Origin: Thermoflexia bacterium
GTDB taxonomy: Bacteria; Chloroflexota; Anaerolineae; B4-G1; SLSP01
Length of the DNA stretch: 5,057 nucleotides
Assembly (NCBI GenBank): GCA_030605705.1
Contig: JAUWHU010000593.1
Location: forward strand, 1 to 5,057
Direction: 5' to 3'
Below the pieces are notes generated by a model. It saw only the letters and a program-made list of their open reading frames with translations. It did not search any database and had not been told where the DNA came from. Position 1 is the stretch's first letter. The number at the start of each line of letters is the position of its first letter. Of this stretch, positions 1 through 5,057 are shown piece after piece. Made by a program: the position numbers and the translations under genes.

Positions 1-2037
1 GACGCGCCCGAGGTCTTTCACCAGGTTCTTGACGACTATATCCGCCAACAAAAAAGACCCGTGATATTTGATCTCGGAACGGGCGAAGAACACTGGAACT
101 TCCCCGTTTACAAGTACGAGACAGATTACACGCAGAATGGGAACAACATACGTCGTTACACGGTCAAGCTCTATTACGCGAGCGACGGCGTCGGCGACGA
201 CATCGATCTTGTGGGAACACGGGTGTCTTCCAGCACTTATTATTACTGGCTTGAACTTGATGAGAATGAAACGGTTACAGGGTCGGGATGGGAATCGGGC
301 ACTATCCCTCCCAAAAAGGCGTTCGAACCGTTCGGGACGGATCCATTTATAAACTCGATCTATGAAGATGACCCGGGGAGAGATTTCTATCAGGAGGTGA
401 AGGGCATTAACGCGGTCGTGGGTGATCCCTACGAGGGCAACGATACCTTCGGGAATGCTGTTTCCCTGCATGGGGGCCATTACTCGCTCGTAGCCGTGAC
501 GAATGATTATTTCAAGGTGGTTGATCTTGAAAAGGGAGATAAGCTTTACGTCGGCATAAGCTCGGAACATGGGGCAAGCGTTTCGCTGAAGGTTTATGAC
601 GACCCCGCGGGTGATCCCGTGGCTGTTATAGAGAGAAGCGGCGAGCAGGTGATAGAGGCGGCCCGGACGGGGGATTATTATCTGGAGGTTGTCCCCTGGA
701 ATCCTGCCATGGGTCCATATTACGAGTTGACGCTCCGGCAGAGCCTCGCCTATCAGGGCATATTCCCGGTTGACCCGGGGGGATCGTGGGCCACAGGGAT
801 AACAGTTCTGGGTTCGGAAGACGCAAAAAAAATCGTTGTCGCGCAGATGGACCCTGATGGACAGATCAAGAATTCTTTTGCTTCATCGTCCAAGAGTCAT
901 CTTGTGGGTGTGCTTGAAAGGGATTTTGGAGTTACGTCGCATTACAAGGGGTATTTGAGGATTGATTCGGACGGTCCCATACAGGGACTTCAGGTGGTGA
1001 CAACCGGCGGCGATCTGATGTTTGGATCAAAGCTTATTCCGGCAGACAGCGCCTCTTCAGAGGTGTTCTTCCCTCATTTTATCAGAGGAACGTTTTTTGG
1101 CGCGGAGAAGACCTGGTTTGGCCTGATAAATATTGGAAATGATGATGAAGAGGTTGAACGCTTTGCCTATGATGAAGAAGGCATACTGGTAGGCACGGAT
1201 ACCATATCGCTCGCGCCCGGCCAGAAAATAGAAGAGGACACGCTTGAGGTGGGAATCCTTGGCGGAGCGAGCAGCATGAAAGCCTTGGCAACAAGCGGGC
1301 GAGACTGTCTCGTGGGGTATATCAAGTTTTTCAGACCGTCTTCGCCCGGCGACTCTTCCATACCTTGCGGGTGCGCTCTTGTGCCTCTGCCTCTTGAAAG
1401 GGCGTCTGCTTTGATTGTGCCTCATTGCGCCTGCAATGATTACTGGCGCACCGGAATCGCGGTGATGAATACCGGCAGTGAGGATACTGTCGCAACCCTA
1501 ACCGCGTATGATGCGGACGGCTATGAGATCCATGTTGCGCAACGCATGATCAGAGTGAATCAGAATCTCGTGGAAGAAGTCGCGGATATTTTCCAGTCGT
1601 GGGATGTGGCCGCGCTGAAGGTGGAATCGGATAACGGTCAGCCGCTTTGCGGGTTTGTATCATACGGGTCGGCAAATGGTGTACAGTTTTCCGGGGTTCC
1701 GCTTTATGGCGCCGCTCCCGCTTTCACTGATCTGTATCTTCCTCACATTGCCTGTCTCGGCATATGGGGCACAGGCATAGGAATAATGAACACCGGCGAT
1801 AGCGCCGCGTATATTTTCTTTTCGCTCTTCGATGGTGACGGAAATCTCCTTGATGAAACGATCCGCGACGTGAAGAAAAATCAGCGTATATCCTCCCTCA
1901 TAAAAAATCTTTTCGACAGCGGGGTGCCACAGTCCGCGCGGTACATGAAGATAAAATCTACCGGTCCTGTAAACGGTATGTACCTTATAGCAACAACTGA
2001 CAGCCGGAGGTTGATGGGGAGCGGGATCGGTTTTTGA
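1..2037 (+). CDS. Transglutaminase-elicitor-like domain + PPC-like domain + four beta repeats, exported protein (5' end missing)
   Basis: The frame is open from base 1 and the protein begins before the window, so the GTG at 61 is not a credible start; 678 codons are visible, numbered here from base 1. Residues 1-90 resemble the C-terminal half of the transglutaminase-elicitor family (Phytophthora GP42 and bacterial relatives). A Phe-His (H7) and an Asp (D24) lie 17 residues apart, fitting the His and Asp of a Cys-His-Asp triad; the Cys would lie upstream. HWNFPVYKYE (31-40) matches the Pep-13 motif region of that family. Residues 141-248 look like a PPC (pre-peptidase C-terminal) beta domain, opening with DPYEGNDTFGNA. 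Residues 253-678 hold four divergent beta repeats, each with a W-x-(T/F)-G-(I/L) core. The role is inferred: a secreted or surface protein-crosslinking or amide-processing enzyme with adhesive C-terminal modules. A signal peptide cannot be checked. The stop lies 28 nt before the next gene. Confidence 0.75.
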   Translation, partial: DAPEVFHQVLDDYIRQQKRPVIFDLGTGEEHWNFPVYKYETDYTQNGNNIRRYTVKLYYASDGVGDDIDLVGTRVSSSTYYYWLELDENETVTGSGWESGTIPPKKAFEPFGTDPFINSIYEDDPGRDFYQEVKGINAVVGDPYEGNDTFGNAVSLHGGHYSLVAVTNDYFKVVDLEKGDKLYVGISSEHGASVSLKVYDDPAGDPVAVIERSGEQVIEAARTGDYYLEVVPWNPAMGPYYELTLRQSLAYQGIFPVDPGGSWATGITVLGSEDAKKIVVAQMDPDGQIKNSFASSSKSHLVGVLERDFGVTSHYKGYLRIDSDGPIQGLQVVTTGGDLMFGSKLIPADSASSEVFFPHFIRGTFFGAEKTWFGLINIGNDDEEVERFAYDEEGILVGTDTISLAPGQKIEEDTLEVGILGGASSMKALATSGRDCLVGYIKFFRPSSPGDSSIPCGCALVPLPLERASALIVPHCACNDYWRTGIAVMNTGSEDTVATLTAYDADGYEIHVAQRMIRVNQNLVEEVADIFQSWDVAALKVESDNGQPLCGFVSYGSANGVQFSGVPLYGAAPAFTDLYLPHIACLGIWGTGIGIMNTGDSAAYIFFSLFDGDGNLLDETIRDVKKNQRISSLIKNLFDSGVPQSARYMKIKSTGPVNGMYLIATTDSRRLMGSGIGF
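757..2034 (+). repeat. Four tandem ~100-residue beta-domain repeats within the first gene
   Basis: Four divergent copies are visible at protein level: about 757-1035, 1066-1341, 1408-1710 and 1732-2034. Each carries a Trp followed by a short hydrophobic strand and an Asn/Gly turn: SWATGITVLG, TWFGLINIGN, YWRTGIAVMNTG and IWGTGIGIMNTG. Next comes an acidic D-x-(D/E)-G turn (DPDGQI, DEEGIL, DADGYE, DGDGNL), then a later strand with a Gly-Pro or Gly-Gln turn (SDGPIQG, SDNGQPLCG, STGPVNG) leading into the next copy. Copies 2, 3 and 4 open with (F/V/L)PH. Copies 3 and 4 are the closest pair. The pattern suits immunoglobulin- or fibronectin-like stalk modules of extracellular proteins, but I cannot name a Pfam family. 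Confidence 0.7.
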
Positions 2038-2054
2038 AGAGAGACTATTTTTGA

Positions 2055-2060
2055 AAGGTG
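2055..2060 (+). promoter_or_regulatory. Ribosome binding site of the Sec-containing UshA-like gene
   Basis: AAGGTG lies 5 nt before the ATG at 2066. With the signal peptide that starts there, it fixes the true start of the UshA-like gene upstream of the in-frame TGA. The GTG at 2213, where a conventional gene call would begin, has no comparable site and lies inside the SECIS hairpin. Confidence 0.7.
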
Positions 2061-2065
2061 AAAAT

Positions 2066-3178
2066 ATGAAGAAGTTTTGCGCAGCGGCTGTGCTTTTATT
2101 CCTTTTTATACCGATGATGTGTCTTGCCGGTGGTGAGAGAACGGTTACAATCCTCTATACGGGTGATATCGCTGGTCAGATAACTCCAAAACGTGGCTGA
2201 GGCGGAAAAACTGTGGGCGGTCTTGCCCGCAACGCTGCTGCTGTTCAATCTGTCAGAAAAAGCGGTGAATCAGTGCTTCTTCTGGACTGCGGGGGCATGT
2301 TTCTGACGAGGATCTTCGCGCCTGACGGCCTTGCTATCGCAGCGGAAACCGGGTTCAAAGCGATGGACAAGATGGGCTATGATGCCATGAGTCCGGGGTG
2401 GAAGGAATTCTCCCTCGGGACGGAGTTTCTGAAGAAGGCAATGGAAGATCTGAGTTTTTCCCTGATCACGTCCAATCTTGTACACAGGGACAGCGGGATT
2501 TCCTTTGGCAGGGAATATGTCATAAAGAAGACAGGAGATGTCCGTGTGGGCATAGCCGGAGTTATGGCTCTAAATGCGCTGGAAAATGTGACGGACAGGG
2601 AATCGGTAAAAGGCCTTAAAGTCCTTGACCCGGAAGATGTCCTGAAAAGAATGATTCCTGAGCTAAGGAAGAAGGCCGACTTTATAGTCTTACTTTCACA
2701 GTGTGGGTTTGAGGCGACGACAGCGCTGGTCAACGCGGTTGACGGTATCGACCTTGCTGTGGCAGGGGGGAGAGACAAAGCCGGCGCGCCTGTTGCCCCG
2801 GCGCCCTGCGGGTCTGAATCAGTTCAGGCGGCGCCTGGCGGCGCAGTTGACGGTGCCGCTGTCTCCGTTGTCAAAGCGCCATTCCTTGGGACGAAGCTGG
2901 GGTATTTTCAGGCAACCCTGGATGACGCGGGAAAAGTGGCGCGCAGCGCGAAAAAGGTGATATATCTGGGATCCGGTGTTTCGTTGGATCCCGAAATTGC
3001 CGCTATTACCGGAGATGAGATGCACAAGAAAGTCAGAGAGGAAAGAAAAATACGGGCCGAGAAAAGAGAGAAGGAAATTATACAGGAAGCAAAGGAATTG
3101 TGGAAGTTGTCCCCTGAGGAATATATGCGTATGCAATTGAAAGAACAGGCGGAATCGATGAAAGGAAAGAAAAAATGA
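2066..3178 (+). CDS. UshA/5'-nucleotidase-like exported selenoprotein (TGA at 2198 read as Sec45), metal ligands degenerate
   Basis: The product is 370 aa with Sec at residue 45. Residues 1-22 form a Sec signal peptide (MKKF, hydrophobic core, likely cut after CLA), so it acts in the periplasm or outside. The body follows the 5'-nucleotidase/UshA metallophosphatase fold: ILYTGDIAGQI (29-39), GGLARNAAAV (51-60), VLLLDCGGMF (70-79), MGYDAMSPGWKEF (103-115), SNLV (136-139), VLLSQCGFE (208-216), GIDLAVAGGRD (227-237), LGTKLGYFQATLD (274-286). Cys-type relatives have P-C-G-C before GGLARR; here it reads PKRGU, with Sec at the second Cys. Metal ligands are mostly gone: DxH is DIA, GD is GG, GNHE is GWKE, the LSH His is Gln, and GHxH is GGRD. 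Residues 238-268 are an Ala/Pro/Gly-rich insert; 317-370 is a charged, probably helical tail. Phosphatase activity is unlikely and a selenol redox role is inferred. The alternative is a gene broken by a nonsense mutation. The stop overlaps the next gene. Confidence 0.8.
2198..2200 (+). other. In-frame TGA proposed to encode selenocysteine (Sec45)
   Basis: The TGA lies exactly in frame between the signal peptide and beta-1 segment (2066-2197) and the rest of the family fold (2201-3178). There is no frameshift and no other stop. It falls at a position where the related family has Cys (Pro-Cys-Gly-Cys, then Gly-Gly-Leu-Ala-Arg). Cys/Sec exchange at a conserved Cys is the usual hallmark of bacterial selenoproteins. 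The next base is G. Confidence 0.8.
2201..2236 (+). promoter_or_regulatory. Bacterial SECIS element directly downstream of the Sec TGA
   Basis: The upper stem has 7 pairs, 2212-2218 (TGTGGGC) with 2225-2231 (GCCCGCA), all Watson-Crick except one U-G wobble at 2214/2229. The apical loop 2219-2224 is GGTCTT. A lower stem, 2201-2204 (GGCG) with 2233-2236 (CGCT), starts right after the TGA, leaving an asymmetric internal loop (2205-2211 against 2232). The loop begins 19 nt after the TGA and opens with G-G-U, the feature read by the SelB elongation factor. As I recall the E. coli fdhF SECIS, its GGUCU loop lies at the same distance. The loop and stem encode the conserved Gly-Gly-Leu-Ala-Arg motif, so the RNA and protein constraints overlap. 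Confidence 0.75.
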
Positions 3179-3597
3179 AACGTGCTTTAACGGGTTTGTT
3201 GCTGTTTGCATTCATGCTGGTGATGGTTGCGGGCTGCGCGCACGTCCGCAACATTGACCGGACAGGGGAAGAGGCGCTCAGACAGCAGGTGGAGACGGAA
3301 TGGAACGCCAAGGTCAATAAAAAATGGGGAACTGTATATGATCTGACAACAGAGGCCTACAGGAAAGAAATAAAACGAGATATTTTCATAAGCAGGGCCA
3401 ATGCGGTGATTAAGAGCTTTGATATCAGGGAGATCAGAATACTGGCCTCCGGCAGGGATGCCAGCGCCAGAGTTGACTGTGTTGTTACTCAGATGGGTCA
3501 TGATTTCAATATTACCATCACGGAAAAATGGGCGATGGAAAATGAAGGCTGGTATCTGGAGCTTACGCCCCGGAGCTTTCCTGGTGCTGTGAAATAG
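3175..3597 (+). CDS. Small NTF2-like lipoprotein, translationally coupled to the selenoprotein gene
   Basis: The product is 140 aa. Residues 1-21 are a lipoprotein signal peptide: MKR, a hydrophobic core, and the lipobox V-A-G-C with the lipidated Cys at 21. Ala at +2 fits outer-membrane sorting. The mature part opens with a helix rich in E, R and Q (about 30-48). It continues with WGTVYDLTTEAYRKE (51-65) and strands ending in ITEKWAMENEGWYLEL (115-130), the layout of NTF2-like or SnoaL-like lipoproteins with a cone-shaped alpha+beta barrel. No catalytic residues can be named. The ATG overlaps the upstream stop (ATGA, 3175-3178) and has AAGGA at 3162-3166, 8 nt before it, inside the upstream gene. 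This makes coupling with the Sec-containing protein likely. An accessory or binding role for that protein is inference only. Confidence 0.8.
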   Translation: MKRALTGLLLFAFMLVMVAGCAHVRNIDRTGEEALRQQVETEWNAKVNKKWGTVYDLTTEAYRKEIKRDIFISRANAVIKSFDIREIRILASGRDASARVDCVVTQMGHDFNITITEKWAMENEGWYLELTPRSFPGAVK

Positions 3598-3700
3598 TGC
3601 AAGGACCCGTTATTTATGGAACAAAATTTCTCTATTCATGATACTCGAGGATCTTCAATAAGGATTATTTTATGAAAAGCAACAGGAGGAAGAAAGGATA
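3598..3700 (+). other. Intergenic gap between the selenoprotein pair and the MORN/MBOAT pair
   Basis: This 103-nt gap is AT-rich. I see no GC-rich hairpin followed by a T-run and no well-spaced -35/-10 pair. It holds the strong ribosome site of the next gene at its right end. A separate transcript starting here is possible but not shown by the sequence. Confidence 0.4.
3684..3689 (+). promoter_or_regulatory. Ribosome binding site of the MORN-repeat gene
   Basis: AGGAGG lies 11 nt before the ATG at 3701, with a second weaker AAGGA closer in (3694-3698). It supports the start at 3701, where the signal peptide begins. Confidence 0.55.
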
Positions 3701-4243
3701 ATGTCTCGAGTATATTTATTTGCGTTTCTGGTGGCAGCACTTATCTGGTGTCCTGAGGGTGCTCTGTGTGAGTGCATAAAGGGGGATTGTCTCAATGGAC
3801 AAGGTACCATGACATATCCTGAAAGCAAAAACTTTAAGCAATATACGGGACAATTTAAAAGCGGCAAAAGGGAAGGTGAGGGAACAATGATCGGATTATC
3901 CGGTGATACTTATGTCGGTAAGTGGCATAACGATAGACCTGATGGCCATGGAATCCTGACTTATCCCGACAGTCAGCAATTCAAGAAATATAACGGAGAA
4001 TTCAAGAACGGTACCAAAGACGGTCAGGGGGTGCTGACCTTCTCGGACGGCAGGAAATTCATGGGGCAGTGGAAAACGGAAACTACCGTTAAAAAGGGGC
4101 CGGCCCCCAAAAAGTTTGGTGAAGCGGCAACAGCCAAATATCTATGGTACAAGCGTTACGCGGTGGGGACTATGCTATTTCCGGATGGCAAAAAAGAAGA
4201 GGGGACCCTTATGGAGAATGGTGATTTTATCAAAGACAATTGA
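3701..4243 (+). CDS. Exported MORN-repeat protein
   Basis: The product is 180 aa. Residues 1-22 form a signal peptide (SRVYLFAFLVAALIW, then PEGALC), so the protein is probably periplasmic or outer-membrane associated; Trp precedes Cys17, so this is not a lipobox. A CIKGDCLNGQGT head (25-36), typical of bacterial MORN proteins, leads into MORN units: a degenerate one at 26-47, YTGQFKSGKREGEGT (48-62), YVGKWHNDRPDGHGI (71-85), YNGEFKNGTKDGQGV (97-111) and a partial FMGQWK (120-125). The tail (130-180) is basic and ends in a MORN-like FPDGKKEEGTLMENG. MORN repeats form beta-hairpin arrays used in protein or membrane contact; no catalytic site is visible. Base composition is more AT-rich than the flanking genes. 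The stop lies 35 nt before the MBOAT start, so the two may share a transcript. Confidence 0.85.
   Translation: MSRVYLFAFLVAALIWCPEGALCECIKGDCLNGQGTMTYPESKNFKQYTGQFKSGKREGEGTMIGLSGDTYVGKWHNDRPDGHGILTYPDSQQFKKYNGEFKNGTKDGQGVLTFSDGRKFMGQWKTETTVKKGPAPKKFGEAATAKYLWYKRYAVGTMLFPDGKKEEGTLMENGDFIKDN
3815..4072 (+). repeat. Two-unit MORN duplication, 147-nt period
   Basis: Residues 39-75 (bases 3815-3925) align without gaps to residues 88-124 (bases 3962-4072), a period of 49 residues. The shared pattern is YP-x-S-xx-FK-x-Y-x-G-x-FK-x-G-xxx-G-x-G, then S-x-G, then G-x-W. Long units (YPESKNFKQ, YPDSQQFKK) alternate with short ones, so the array probably grew by duplicating a pair of MORN units rather than one unit at a time. 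Confidence 0.65.
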
Positions 4244-4278
4244 AGGACCTTCTTTCAAATTAAGGTTTAATCCCTGCG

Positions 4279-5057
4279 GTGTTATTCAATTCTTATACCT
4301 TTATCATATTCTTCGCCGTTGTCGTTGCCTTTAATTATCTTCCGCTGCGATGGCGTCTGAAGAAGGCGGGGCTCCTCGCCGCGAGTTACCTTTTCTATGC
4401 TGCGTGGAACCCCCCGTTCGTTATCCTTCTGTGGATATCCACGCTGGTGGACTGGATTGCCGCCAGACGTATATATAATGCCGGGACAAAAACAGCGCGT
4501 AAACTGTTTATGTCCGTCAGCCTCGCCGTAAATCTGGGGCTGCTCTGTTTCTTCAAGTATGCGGGATTTCTCCTCGAAAACTTCACGATACTCATGCACT
4601 GGATGCATATAGCGTATGAGCCGGCGCGGCTGGACATTATTATTCCGCTGGGCATATCCTTCTATACATTCCAGACGCTGTCCTACACACTGGATATCTA
4701 CAGAGGCAAAGGCCGTCCGTGGCACTCCTTTCTGGATTACGCCCTCTACGTCGCCTTTTTCCCGCAGCTCGTGGCCGGGCCCATCGTGCGCGCCTTTCAT
4801 TTTCTGCCCCAGTGCCTGAAACCGCCAAAGGTGACAGGCCGTGAAATGGCCTGGGGTCTGTCGCTCTTCACTCTGGGGTTGTTTGGAAAGATCGCGATAG
4901 CCGATGCTCTGCTGGCACCGGTGGTGGAGGCGATATATGACGTCAATGGTTATCCTGACATTGTAAGCTCATGGTGCGCGACGGTTGCATTTGCCGGTCA
5001 GATATTCTGCGATTTTGCGGGATATTCCACCTGTGCTATAGGCGTGGCAAAGTGTCT
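4279..5057 (+). CDS. AlgI-like MBOAT family membrane O-acyltransferase (3' end missing)
   Basis: 259 codons are visible and the frame runs off the right edge. The family uses an acyl donor from the cytoplasm to O-acylate a polysaccharide or another secreted acceptor across the inner membrane, as AlgI does in alginate acetylation. Start: GTG at 4279 gives MLFNSYTFIIFF, the standard opening of this family, and a stop at 4261-4263 leaves only six codons upstream. The ribosome site is weak (TAAGG at 4261-4265, 13 nt away). Family landmarks are AASYLFYAAWNP (34-45), LVDWIAARRI (56-65), IIPLGISFYTFQ (121-132), TLDIYRG (137-143), FFPQLVAGPIVRA (160-172) and CDFAGYSTCAIG (244-255). Several hydrophobic membrane segments lie between them. 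The invariant catalytic His should lie beyond the window, so activity cannot be judged. The acceptor is unknown; a partner such as a DHHW/SGNH-type protein would be expected downstream. Confidence 0.9.
   Translation, partial: MLFNSYTFIIFFAVVVAFNYLPLRWRLKKAGLLAASYLFYAAWNPPFVILLWISTLVDWIAARRIYNAGTKTARKLFMSVSLAVNLGLLCFFKYAGFLLENFTILMHWMHIAYEPARLDIIIPLGISFYTFQTLSYTLDIYRGKGRPWHSFLDYALYVAFFPQLVAGPIVRAFHFLPQCLKPPKVTGREMAWGLSLFTLGLFGKIAIADALLAPVVEAIYDVNGYPDIVSSWCATVAFAGQIFCDFAGYSTCAIGVAKC

Noticed and set aside
2114..2124. Lipobox in the UshA-like signal peptide (P-M-M-C)
   Set aside because: Met at -1 and -2 does not fit the lipobox; cleavage after CLA by signal peptidase I fits better.
2198..2200. 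TGA as a simple nonsense mutation making the UshA-like gene a pseudogene
   Set aside because: There is no other stop or frameshift, the TGA falls at a family Cys column, a SECIS-like hairpin follows at the right spacing, and the downstream gene is tightly coupled. Not formally excluded without the sel genes or homologues.
2377..2778. Minus-strand reading frame of 133 codons
   Set aside because: Shadow of the UshA-like gene, with a Ser/Thr/Pro-rich translation typical of antisense frames.
2213..3178. Separate gene starting at GTG 2213
   Set aside because: It would lack the signal peptide and first strand of the fold, has no ribosome site, and starts inside the hairpin.
3598..3700. Promoter in the gap before the MORN gene
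   Set aside because: AT-rich hexamers are present, but no -35/-10 pair with good match and spacing could be defended.
3672..3701. Nine-codon mini-ORF (MKSNRRKKG) overlapping the MORN start by one base
   Set aside because: It consists mostly of the purine-rich ribosome site of the MORN gene; a regulatory leader role has no further support.
4242..4252. GAAGGACCTTC inverted repeat after the MORN stop as a terminator
   Set aside because: The stem is only 4-5 bp with almost no loop and there is no T-run, so it is too weak to call.
4282..4800. Long minus-strand reading frame of 172 codons
   Set aside because: It is antisense to the clear MBOAT gene, with charged low-quality content and no recognisable domain.

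Overview
The window carries five plus-strand genes, two of them cut by the window edges. Exported proteins predominate: a multi-domain surface or secreted protein, a Sec-signal protein, a lipoprotein, an exported MORN-repeat protein and a polytopic membrane O-acyltransferase. Mid-range GC, AAGG/GGAGG-type ribosome sites and the protein mix suggest a Gram-negative environmental bacterium. A selenocysteine-using Desulfobacterota (deltaproteobacterial) lineage is my best guess. This is an inference; there is no rRNA or other taxonomic marker in the window.

Left part (1-2037): the 3' portion of a large gene. It encodes the end of a transglutaminase-elicitor-type catalytic domain (His, Asp and a Trp-Asn-x-Pro-Val motif), then a PPC-like beta domain, then four divergent tandem beta repeats of about 100 residues.

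Centre (2066-3597): the most interesting part. A UshA/5'-nucleotidase-like exported protein starts at 2066 and reads through an in-frame TGA (2198-2200) to 3178. The TGA sits where Cys-type relatives have the second Cys of a Pro-Cys-Gly-Cys motif. It is followed at the right distance by a hairpin with a GGUCUU apical loop, a good bacterial SECIS. I therefore call it a selenoprotein of 370 aa with Sec45. The usual metallophosphatase metal ligands are almost all replaced, so the protein has probably lost hydrolase activity and may do redox or thiol/selenol chemistry. A small NTF2-like lipoprotein gene overlaps its stop codon (ATGA) and is a likely functional partner.

Right part (3701-5057): an exported MORN-repeat protein with an internal 49-residue duplication, then, 35 nt on, the 5' part of an AlgI-like MBOAT O-acyltransferase with a GTG start. 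It runs off the right edge before the expected catalytic His. The 103-nt gap at 3598-3700 probably separates the two gene groups, but I see no convincing promoter or terminator there. No RNA genes, insertion sequences, CRISPR arrays or attachment sites were seen.
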